Below, piece by piece: positions 57,773 through 64,000 of a DNA stretch of 64,000 nt. The DNA is from Providencia heimbachae ATCC 35613 (GTDB lineage Bacteria > Pseudomonadota > Gammaproteobacteria > Enterobacterales > Enterobacteriaceae). The translations under genes and the position numbers were made by a program. Position 1 is the stretch's first letter; every line of letters begins with the position of its first letter. Location: contig NZ_LXEW01000016.1 in NCBI RefSeq assembly GCF_001655055.1, positions 93,639-157,638 on the forward strand. Direction: 5' to 3'. The notes under the pieces were generated by a model. The model ran no database searches, had not been told where the DNA came from, and worked only from the letters and a program-made list of their open reading frames with translations.

Positions 57773-57789
57773 ATTAACTGTATATTAAA

Positions 57790-57821
57790 TACCTCTGCCC
57801 ATATGTTCGTAGGCAGAGGTA
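57790..57821. terminator. Bidirectional terminator
   Basis: TACCTCTGCC and GGCAGAGGTA are a 10-bp perfect stem around 12 bases, with A/T-rich flanks on both sides between convergent genes. Confidence 0.8.
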
Positions 57822-57829
57822 AATTTAAT

Positions 57830-58804
57830 TTACTGCGCTTGTATTTCTGGAATAAAGCTTACTGAATTAAATAAAATCGAGGAATCAACACCCATAATCT
57901 GACTTGAATGAGTATCAATAATATTAAAACCTGCAATAGAAACCGTCAAACTATCGAAGGTATCATGAATAGAGGCATTAATAAGAGGAGATATATTTAT
58001 ATCATCGCCATTAGTAATACCATGTTGTTTGAAAACTTCATCTCTAAGTTCGATTCGTTCTATGTATGAATTTATATTTCTTTGAGCATTGAGAATATTC
58101 GATTTAATGTAAGCAACTTCTTTTTTAGTCAGACCATCTTCTAACAATATATTTTTTTGTGAATCAATATAATCCTGACTATTTTTAATATGCTCTTTAA
58201 ATGACTTCATAATTTCAACATGGTCAGCACCATGATATTTACCTTCTATTTCAAACTCCTCAATTAATATATTTAAATTATTAACAGACCATCTCATACT
58301 TGAATTTTTAGCATGAATATTTAATGTCGATTTTTGAAGACTTTCAAATAAAGTACGCATTTGAGGGTTAAGATTTTTTATCACAGAAGATAGTCCACTG
58401 CTTATTCTAGGAGGTTGAACAAAATTATTGCTTAATTCTTTTCCTTTCTTAAGAACTTCAGATAAGATTTCTGATCTTTCATCTGGATTTTCAATATATG
58501 ATTCAATATCATCAGAAAATGAGTTGTACTTATCAATTGATTTGATCATTTTTCCTGAGTATTCTTTATGAGAATCAATATATTCATTTAGAACTATAAC
58601 ATCGTTACTAGATAATTCATTTTGACATTTAGTCACATCTAAAATAATTTCATTAAATTTATTTTCATAACGAGATAACTCTCTACTATAAAACTTGAAG
58701 TTTCTATAATTGTTATTTATATTTTCTCTAATATCTTGAGACTCAAACATTAAACTAATAGTATAATTCAATTGATTAGATTTTTTTAAATTATAACTTT
58801 CCAT
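57830..58804 (-). CDS. AT-rich orphan protein, largely helical and coiled-coil-like
   Basis: A 324-residue protein I do not recognise. It is strongly biased to Asn, Ser, Ile, Lys and Glu, and its DNA is visibly more A/T-rich than its neighbours. It has no signal peptide or membrane helix. Most of the length appears helical with charged heptad-like stretches (YRNFKFYSRELSRYENKFNE; IKNSQDYIDSQKNILLEDG; KEVAYIKSNILNAQRNINSY). The C-terminal 60 residues are less helical (SLTVSIAGFNIIDTHSSQIM). GGAG precedes the start. Composition, isolation and helical build resemble secreted effectors or toxin-like accessory proteins, but nothing proves export. Confidence 0.6.
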   Translation of the reverse strand: MESYNLKKSNQLNYTISLMFESQDIRENINNNYRNFKFYSRELSRYENKFNEIILDVTKCQNELSSNDVIVLNEYIDSHKEYSGKMIKSIDKYNSFSDDIESYIENPDERSEILSEVLKKGKELSNNFVQPPRISSGLSSVIKNLNPQMRTLFESLQKSTLNIHAKNSSMRWSVNNLNILIEEFEIEGKYHGADHVEIMKSFKEHIKNSQDYIDSQKNILLEDGLTKKEVAYIKSNILNAQRNINSYIERIELRDEVFKQHGITNGDDINISPLINASIHDTFDSLTVSIAGFNIIDTHSSQIMGVDSSILFNSVSFIPEIQAQ

Positions 58805-58988
58805 ATATTATTCTCCATATTAAATTCCATTTTTAAATAATGCGTCAATATAAAACAGATATATTCAACCGCACTAAACAAACAATAGTAAAATAATGTA
58901 TAAAAAACAAATTTAATTTTTATATAAAAAAGCAAAAAATCATATTAAAAAATAACATCACCAAAGCAATTTTTAGTTAAATTAAAAT
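58805..58988 (-). promoter_or_regulatory. Very AT-rich promoter region of the orphan gene
   Basis: About 180 bases composed mostly of A and T runs (TTTTTATATAAAAAAGC; ATTTAATTTT). No other frame. It is the sort of segment that attracts H-NS, but no specific site was recognised. Confidence 0.4.
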
Positions 58989-59017
58989 AAAGCCAATTCT
59001 ATTAAAGAATTGGCTTT
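58989..59017 (-). terminator. Terminator of aroG
   Basis: AAAGCCAATTCT and AGAATTGGCTTT form a 12-bp perfect stem around 5 bases. On the minus strand it is followed by ATTTTAATTT. Confidence 0.85.
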
Positions 59018-59044
59018 CGAAGTATAGAGTATAGTCTTTAAAAT

Positions 59045-60100
59045 TTATTTATTACGACGAGCAATCACCGCGTCAGATAATTGGCGCAATACTTTTTCGG
59101 TATCATTCCAACCAATACAAGCATCTGTTACGCTTTTCCCGTAAACCAAAGGGTCGTCTGACTCTAGATTTTGACTCCCTTCAACAAGGTTGCTTTCAAT
59201 CATGATCCCGGTAATTGAGCGGTCACCTAGACTCACTTGCTGACTAACATCCGTCGCAACTTCCATCTGTTTTTCAAATTTTTTGCAACTGTTTGCATGA
59301 CTAAAGTCGATCATAATGCTTGGCACTAACCCTGCGGCGACTAAGCCTTCACGAACGGCTTTCACATGTTCTGCACTATAATTCGGCTCTTTACCGCCAC
59401 GTAAAATAATATGGCAATCTGGGTTTCCACCTGTATTAACAATGGCAGAGTGGCCCCACTTAGTGACGGATAAGAAACAATGTGCAGAGCGCGCAGAATT
59501 AATCGCATCAATCGCAATTTTGATCGTACCATCGGTACCATTTTTAAAGCCAACAGGACAAGAAAGCCCTGACGCTAGCTCACGGTGAATTTGTGATTCA
59601 GTTGTTCGAGCACCAATGGCTCCCCAACTCATCAAATCTGCAACATATTGTGGGCTAATCACATCCAAAAACTCGCCTGCAGTCGGTAAACCTTGATCGT
59701 TAATGGTTAACAATAATTCACGCGCAATACGTAAACCTTCGTTAATATCAAAGCTATGATCCATGCGAGGATCGTTAATTAAGCCTTTCCAACCCACGGT
59801 AGTACGTGGTTTTTCAAAATAAACACGCATTACAATTTCAAGTGTGCCTTTTAGTTCGTCACGTAACTTATTCAAGCGTTCGGCATACTCTAAAGCCGCT
59901 TTGGTATCATGAATAGAGCAAGGACCAATCACAACCACTAAGCGGTCATCTTTACCCGCTAAAATATTATGGATGGCTAGGCGTGCTTCATGAACGGTGA
60001 ACGCAGCTTTATCGGTTGCTGGAAATTTTTCAAGCAGAGCAATAGGTGGTAACAATTCTTTTATCTGTTTTATTCTGACGTCATCGTTCTGATAATTCAT
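59045..60100 (-). CDS. aroG: DAHP synthase, phenylalanine-sensitive type
   Basis: 3-deoxy-D-arabino-heptulosonate 7-phosphate synthase, the first enzyme of the shikimate pathway (phosphoenolpyruvate plus erythrose 4-phosphate). The 351 residues follow E. coli AroG throughout. MNYQNDDVRIKQIKELLPP begins the protein, and VVVIGPCSIHD near residue 56 has the metal-binding Cys61-equivalent. VGFKNGTDGTIKIAIDAI (about 182-199), HCFLSVTKWGHSAIV and IMIDFSHANSCKKF also match. It is of the AroG rather than AroF/AroH type by overall similarity. I see no convincing TyrR box. Confidence 0.94.
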   Translation of the reverse strand: MNYQNDDVRIKQIKELLPPIALLEKFPATDKAAFTVHEARLAIHNILAGKDDRLVVVIGPCSIHDTKAALEYAERLNKLRDELKGTLEIVMRVYFEKPRTTVGWKGLINDPRMDHSFDINEGLRIARELLLTINDQGLPTAGEFLDVISPQYVADLMSWGAIGARTTESQIHRELASGLSCPVGFKNGTDGTIKIAIDAINSARSAHCFLSVTKWGHSAIVNTGGNPDCHIILRGGKEPNYSAEHVKAVREGLVAAGLVPSIMIDFSHANSCKKFEKQMEVATDVSQQVSLGDRSITGIMIESNLVEGSQNLESDDPLVYGKSVTDACIGWNDTEKVLRQLSDAVIARRNK

Positions 60101-60428
60101 ACCCGTGTATCCAATGTTTATTATTTTAACTGTGGTTGATTTGCATGCCTTTTAAGCATCGAAATTTTAATCTAACCGTTCAGCCGGCTTCTGTAAACAG
60201 TCAAGCGCACGATGTAACACCTCATTATTACGCTTCTGATTATAAAATGAGGTCAAACAGTAATATTTAGCACAATTGATAAGCTTATTACGCCTATAAC
60301 AGAGTAAAAAAAAGAAAAAACGGCTAAACAACGAGAATGTTGCTTTAGCCGTTTTATGTTGTTTTTTTATACTTAAATGCGATTTCGTTACTTAATATTC
60401 CTTAGTTCTTGAGTTAGCGCTGTAATCA
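60101..60428. other. aroG promoter region and pnuC 3' flank
   Basis: 328 bases. The right part holds the pnuC terminator (60317-60355) and the left part should carry the aroG promoter. A single TGTAAA-type half site near 60193 is all that resembles a TyrR box. No small ORF. Confidence 0.5.
60317..60355 (-). terminator. Terminator of pnuC
   Basis: AAAACGGCTAAACAAC and GTTGCTTTAGCCGTTTT pair with one bulge around GAGAAT. On the minus strand a T-rich tract (TTCTTTTTTTT) follows. Confidence 0.85.
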
Positions 60429-61151
60429 CTACTCACGAACCATGGGTACTGAACCATTCTCTTTCGCTGATTTAATCCACAACCGCGAACCATTTAACGC
60501 GATACCTAACAGAATTAAATATTCCAAAGACATCGCATAAACGCCTTGAATAAAGAAAATCACAATGCTAATAACGTTGATCACCACCCATAATAGCCAG
60601 TTTTCAACGTATTTACGTGTCATCAGTACCATGGCAACCACCGACAACACGGTCATGGTTGAATCCCAGAATGGGAATGCATCCGGTTCAATCGCCGGCA
60701 TTGTTAAGTTAGCACCAAACATATTCAAGAACTCAACAGCCCAAGTCGCTAATGCACCAAAAACAGTATCAATGTTAAAGGTGAGGTAAGCGATCACTAT
60801 CACTGAAATAACTAACGTAGCGAGTGCCTTTGGCATACTTAGCCAGCGAATTTTTAATTCAGCTTGTTGAGAACTTGTCACACGACTCCATGCGTACCAG
60901 CCATAGATATTCGCAGCAAAGAAAAAAACCTGTAAAAGTAAGTTCGCATACAACTGAATTTGAAAGAAAATTACCGCAAATAACGTGACGTTAATCAAAC
61001 CAAATAGGTAGTTAATCGTTTTTTCTAAGCTTGCGAGGAAAATACACAATAAACCCGCAATTGTTCCAACCGCTTCAATATATGATAAATCATAGACGGA
61101 GTCCCATAACGGGATCTGTACTAATGTATTGGCTGTACTGAAAAAGTCCAT
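60429..61151 (-). CDS. pnuC: Nicotinamide riboside transporter
   Basis: Inner-membrane facilitator for nicotinamide riboside, 240 residues and about seven helices. It matches E. coli PnuC (239). The IEAVGTIAGLLCIFLASLEK start, the WxxWxxW-like region FFAANIYGWYAWSR near residue 80, FPFWDSTMTVLSVVAMVLMTRKYVENWLLW (by position, about 160-189) and ALNGSRLWI are family blocks. It feeds NAD salvage and lies downstream of nadA on the same strand. The two are separated by 182 bases containing a repeat element, so co-transcription is possible but not certain. Confidence 0.93.
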   Translation of the reverse strand: MDFFSTANTLVQIPLWDSVYDLSYIEAVGTIAGLLCIFLASLEKTINYLFGLINVTLFAVIFFQIQLYANLLLQVFFFAANIYGWYAWSRVTSSQQAELKIRWLSMPKALATLVISVIVIAYLTFNIDTVFGALATWAVEFLNMFGANLTMPAIEPDAFPFWDSTMTVLSVVAMVLMTRKYVENWLLWVVINVISIVIFFIQGVYAMSLEYLILLGIALNGSRLWIKSAKENGSVPMVRE

Positions 61152-61197
61152 CTCAAAGTCCTATATAAGTGGGTTGTATAGTCATTGCTCTTCACAG

Positions 61198-61318
61198 TAT
61201 ACCCATCATTCTTCAAGTTACTGACGCGACACCCAGCTAAATTAGTCACAGAGTTTATTGATATTCCCCGACTATCTTCGTTTGTCACCTACTTGCAACT
61301 CAAATTATTTTGGGTATG
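61198..61318. repeat. Dispersed intergenic repeat, copy 4
   Basis: Ends TATACCCATCATTCTTCAAGTT and AACTCAAATTATTTTGGGTATG are imperfect inverted repeats. Read on the minus strand, the internal block AAACGAAGATAG matches AAGCGAAGATAA in the copy at 62611. It separates nadA from pnuC. Confidence 0.65.
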
Positions 61319-61333
61319 TATATAAATTACTTA

Positions 61334-62374
61334 TTATTTTAGACTCTCTGCAAAATCTAACATTTTATTTAATGGTAAGAGGGCTTTTTTCCGTAATTGT
61401 TCGCTAACATGAATTTGATGATGTTCAGCATTGCCTTCAAGGGCTTCTGCTATTGCCTGTAAACCATTCATTGCCATCCAAGGGCAATGAGCGCATGTTC
61501 GACATGTCGCGCCTTCTCCTGCCGTAGGGGCTATATATAAGGACTTTTCAGGACAGGCTTGCTGCATCTTATAAAAAATACCTTTATCTGTCGCTACAAT
61601 CATTGATGGGTTGGGTAGTGTTTGAGCCGCTTTAATCAATTGACTGGTTGAACCCACGGCATCCGCTAAATCAACGATAGCCTGTGGTGATTCAGGATGA
61701 ACTAATACAGCGGCCTCTGGATACAAAGCTTTCATCTTTTCCAATGACTGCGTTTTAAATTCATCATGAACAATGCAAGCACCTTGCCAGCACAAGATAT
61801 CGGCTCCAGTTTGCTTTTGTACATAGCGCCCTAAATGGCGATCCGGTGCCCAAATAATTTTTTCACCTAAACTATCAAGGTGTTCAATGAGCTCAACGGC
61901 AATACTTGAAGTTACAACCCAATCAGCACGCGCTTTAACCGCCGCTGAGGTGTTTGCATAAACAACGACGGTTCTGTCAGGGTGTTCATCACAAAAGCGT
62001 GAGAATTCCTCTTCGGGACAGCCAATATCGAGGGAGCATTGGGCATCTAGGGTTGGCATGAGGACATTTTTTTCTGGGCTGAGTATTTTTGCTGTCTCCC
62101 CCATAAAACGTACACCAGCAACAAGTAAGGTAGAGGCTGGATGGCGAGCACCAAAACGCGCCATTTCTAAAGAATCTGCAACGCAGCCCCCGGTCTCTTC
62201 TGCGAGAGCTTGAATTTCAGAATCTGTGTAATAATGCGCTACGATAACCGCATTTTTTTCGATCAGTAACGATTTGATACGCTCACGATAAAATGCTTTC
62301 TTATCCGAGCTTAATAATGCAGGTTTAACCGGGAATGGGTAAACTGACTGATCAAAGTCGATAAACTCGCTCAT
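61334..62374 (-). CDS. nadA: Quinolinate synthase
   Basis: Fe-S enzyme that condenses iminoaspartate with dihydroxyacetone phosphate to quinolinate in de novo NAD synthesis. 346 residues (E. coli 347). Conserved blocks are [21 protein letters not shown] (by position near 43-63), the first cluster Cys in [17 protein letters not shown] near 113, the Cys in [12 protein letters not shown] near 200, and the third in [18 protein letters not shown] near 295 (CxxCxxC). A NadR-type box lies about 75-90 bases upstream. First gene of a possible nadA-pnuC unit. Confidence 0.95.
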   Translation of the reverse strand: MSEFIDFDQSVYPFPVKPALLSSDKKAFYRERIKSLLIEKNAVIVAHYYTDSEIQALAEETGGCVADSLEMARFGARHPASTLLVAGVRFMGETAKILSPEKNVLMPTLDAQCSLDIGCPEEEFSRFCDEHPDRTVVVYANTSAAVKARADWVVTSSIAVELIEHLDSLGEKIIWAPDRHLGRYVQKQTGADILCWQGACIVHDEFKTQSLEKMKALYPEAAVLVHPESPQAIVDLADAVGSTSQLIKAAQTLPNPSMIVATDKGIFYKMQQACPEKSLYIAPTAGEGATCRTCAHCPWMAMNGLQAIAEALEGNAEHHQIHVSEQLRKKALLPLNKMLDFAESLK

Positions 62375-62446
62375 TACTTCCCTCTGTTTAGCATAAAACG
62401 ATTTTATAACTAAAATAGCTTAAAAATCACTTAATGCCGATTATTT

Positions 62447-62464
62447 TGTTTTATATACTAAACA
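62447..62464. promoter_or_regulatory. NadR box upstream of nadA
   Basis: TGTTTT-ATATAC-TAAACA matches the NadR consensus TGTTTA-N6-TAAACA at 11 of 12 defined positions with exact spacing. A further half site, TGTTTA, occurs at 62385-62390. Confidence 0.7.
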
Positions 62465-62610
62465 CGATACCTCAGTTTGCTTAATAAGTCTCCACCATTT
62501 TAGCGTGGGCATGACAACTTTTGTGTGGTGTGAATGTCATTTCACGCTGTTTACGTTAGTTTCTTCGCTTTTCATCAATTTTATCGGTATCGTGTCGATT
62601 CCTATCATGT

Positions 62611-62747
62611 TTATACTCAAAATAATTCAAGATATAGGTAGGCAACAAGCGAAGATAACCCGGTCAATATAAATATAATTAAACTCGATGATCCGGATAA
62701 CTGAGCGTAGTCAACAATCCCCGCGGCTTGAAGTATGCCGGATATAT
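62611..62747. repeat. Dispersed intergenic repeat, copy 5
   Basis: It begins TTATACTCAAAATAATTCAAG and ends GGCTTGAAGTATGCCGGATA, imperfect inverted ends. Internal blocks GGTAGGCAACAAGCGAAGAT, AACTGAGCGTAGTCAACAAT and CCCCGCGGCTTG match copy 3. It lies just upstream of the nucleotidyltransferase start. Confidence 0.65.
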
Positions 62748-62756
62748 AGGTTATAT

Positions 62757-63635
62757 ATGGAATCACCTGCATCGTTAATAAATAAAATAATATCTATTTC
62801 ACTCCTCGATCCTAGAATTGAAGCAGTAATCCTAACCGGTTCAAGAGGAAGAGATCAGCATATTGATCGCTATTCAGATGTCGATATTGAATTAATTGGT
62901 TATGGAGCCAGTGAGCTTTTTAATGATAAAAAATGGGTAAACCATTTTGGTCACTCTCTTATTGCATTACATTTACGCAATCTAGAAGAACATGAGCCTG
63001 ACTGGCCCACTTGTTTAGTTATTTATGAGCAAGGTCGAAAAGTTGACTTCACGTTTGCTGAACCTGAGCGTTTACAAAAAATGAAACGTGAAGGCTTAGA
63101 CAGTACCTTTTCACGTGGCTTTGTTGTATTACTTGATAAAAGTGGTATCACTGACAACTTAGCCAGCACGGTTAATCCCAACTCACTATTGCCCAAAGTT
63201 CCTAACGAAACGCAATTTACAGATCTGCTTTCTGATTTTTGGTTTGAAGCACACCAAGTTTCTATCGCATTAGCCCGAGATGAATTGTGGGTTGCTTGGT
63301 CTAGAAGCGCAGATATGAAGCAGTTTTTTTTATCATCCATCGAACTTCTTGTTTCGCTGAAAAGCCATGCGAAAAAAAATGTCTGGTATAACGGCTGTAA
63401 ATACCATGAATGGATGCCTGAACATTTTATTGATGCCCTTGAGACTATTTTTGATTGTAGTACTGCGCAAAAAGCGGCGTTATCCCTACACTGTTTGATG
63501 TCATGCTTTTTAGAAGCGACAACAGAGCTGTCTTTATTATTAGGTTATGACGACAAACAAAATGTGGGTAGCCAAATGCAAGAACTGGTTACGGGCATTT
63601 TGAAAGATAATGGATTGATTGCTGAGGGTGCTTAG
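62757..63635 (+). CDS. ANT(6)/AadE-like aminoglycoside adenylyltransferase family protein
   Basis: A 292-residue nucleotidyltransferase. The N-terminal catalytic motif is AVILTGSRGRDQHIDRYSDV with the following DIELI (residues about 23-48): the GSRG and D-x-D of the polymerase-beta fold. KVDFTFAEPERL near 103 carries the third acidic residue. The C-terminal half (FWFEAHQVSIALARDELWVA) follows the helical layout of streptomycin 6-adenylyltransferases. Members of this family in chromosomes do not always confer resistance. I chose ATG 62757 because the upstream frame overlaps a repeat element. Isolated gene between nadA and the tRNA-like array. Confidence 0.7.
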   Translation: MESPASLINKIISISLLDPRIEAVILTGSRGRDQHIDRYSDVDIELIGYGASELFNDKKWVNHFGHSLIALHLRNLEEHEPDWPTCLVIYEQGRKVDFTFAEPERLQKMKREGLDSTFSRGFVVLLDKSGITDNLASTVNPNSLLPKVPNETQFTDLLSDFWFEAHQVSIALARDELWVAWSRSADMKQFFLSSIELLVSLKSHAKKNVWYNGCKYHEWMPEHFIDALETIFDCSTAQKAALSLHCLMSCFLEATTELSLLLGYDDKQNVGSQMQELVTGILKDNGLIAEGA

Positions 63636-63703
63636 CGCTTAGTAATGGCGTAAATATGATGGCAAAGGAGTGCTGTTATTGTTTAGCTAGCTTATCGAAT
63701 TAA
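63636..63703. other. Spacer before the tandem array
   Basis: Short segment after the nucleotidyltransferase with no terminator-like stem and no frame. On the minus strand it is the 3' flank of the tRNA-like array. Confidence 0.4.
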
Positions 63704-64000
63704 TACTTAAGGATGCTTTCGATTAACTCTGGGGAGTCTTTTAGATGGTGCGCCGTGCGGGATTTAAGCCTTTCAGGCTTACCCTTTGGGTCAAACCTGC
63801 AACCAGCTTATCGTGGTACAGCTTTCCGACTGAGTCAGTACTCAAAGGATGCTTTCGATTAACTTTGGGAGTCTTTTAGATGGTGGGCCGTGCGGGATTT
63901 AAGCCTTTCAGGCTTACCCTTTGGGTCGAACCTGCAACCAGCTTATCGTGGTATAGCTTTCCGACTGAGTCAGTACTCAAAGGATGCTTTCGATTAACTC
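63704..64000 (-). repeat. Tandem 135/136-bp array with tRNA-Lys-like relics
   Basis: The marker AAGGATGCTTTCGATTAACT occurs at 63709, 63845 and 63980, giving units of 136 and 135 bp. The third unit runs off the right edge. The first two units differ at about five positions. On the minus strand each contains CTCAGTCGGAAAGC (like a tRNA D-arm), TTGCAGGTTCGA (T-arm), and CCCGCACGGCCCACCA (T-stem and acceptor 3' strand with CCA). A 26-base block with two small hairpins is inserted in the T-loop. The 5' acceptor strand and an anticodon stem are missing, so these are relics, not working tRNAs. The plan resembles the RtT repeats after E. coli tyrT. Confidence 0.8.

Larger units (their letters stand above)
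62375..62756. other. Divergent nadA / nucleotidyltransferase region
   Basis: 382 bases with no open frame. It holds the NadR box (62447-62464) and a dispersed repeat (62611-62747). The repeat occupies the whole immediate upstream region of the nucleotidyltransferase, so the promoter of that gene must lie within or beyond the repeat. Confidence 0.55.

Noticed and set aside
60101..60316. TyrR box upstream of aroG
   Set aside because: Only one TGTAAA half site is visible, without the TTTACA partner at the right distance.
63709..63979. Functional tRNA-Lys genes in the array
   Set aside because: The units lack the 5' acceptor strand and a proper anticodon stem and carry an insertion in the T-loop, so they are relics.
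1..64000. CRISPR arrays, insertion sequences, prophage or integrase genes
   Set aside because: No regular spacer-repeat pattern, transposase, integrase or phage structural gene could be found in either strand.

Overview
The window looks like an AT-rich chromosomal segment of a gammaproteobacterium of the order Enterobacterales. It is most probably a Morganellaceae species close to Providencia; that family-level call is inference. Nearly every gene has a recognisable E. coli counterpart, and the order (rhlE/cecR-ybhGFSR, moa, ybhK, uvrB, bio, pgl, ybhA, modCBA-acrZ-modEF, gpmA, aroG, pnuC, nadA) is that of the E. coli nadA-to-rhlE region with local rearrangements. I see no rRNA, insertion sequence, prophage or CRISPR array.

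Region 1 (1-5930): the 5' part of folE, then an L-galactonate catabolic locus. lgoD-uxaB-lgoR run on the minus strand and lgoT diverges from them. LgoT imports L-galactonate, LgoD oxidises it to D-tagaturonate and UxaB reduces that to D-altronate. The lgoD-lgoT gap carries two direct repeats exactly 30 bp apart, a candidate operator. Region 2 (6081-20739): moeA-moeB, a PhnA-type zinc-ribbon protein, the ABC-F ATPase ybiT, a GNAT acetyltransferase, a LOG-family protein, rhtA, dps, a DHCW cupin, dinG, a 53-residue membrane peptide, sseA, a YeaQ/YmgE protein, dusC and rhlE. Region 3 (21031-26801): cecR and the ybhGFSR ABC exporter.

Region 4 (26967-34760): ybhL and moaACDE, preceded by a Moco riboswitch and a probable ModE site. 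Next comes an iron-regulated hasI-hasS-hasR haem-uptake unit with a Fur box; no hemophore gene lies next to it. Region 5 (35047-47132): ybhK/yvcK, an AEC transporter plus glutaminase pair, uvrB with a LexA box inside its promoter and DnaA-box sequences upstream, bioBFCD divergent from bioA across a BirA operator, and pgl. Region 6 (47424-54058): ybhA, then the molybdate genes modABC (ModE box), acrZ, modE and modF. Together with moe and moa, much of the molybdenum economy of the cell is in this window.

Region 7 (54287-63635): a CPBP protease, gpmA, an outer-membrane beta-barrel, two genes I do not recognise (one strongly AT-rich and coiled-coil-like), aroG, pnuC, nadA (probable NadR box) and an ANT(6)-like nucleotidyltransferase. 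Region 8 (63704-64000 and beyond): a tandem array of 135/136-bp units. On the minus strand each unit carries a degraded tRNA-Lys-like 3' part ending in CCA. It probably marks the edge of the lys/val tRNA cluster that precedes nadA in E. coli. A family of about 115-160-bp palindromic-ended intergenic repeats is scattered through the window (10338, 11141, 46038, 61198, 62611, and a fragment near 47203).
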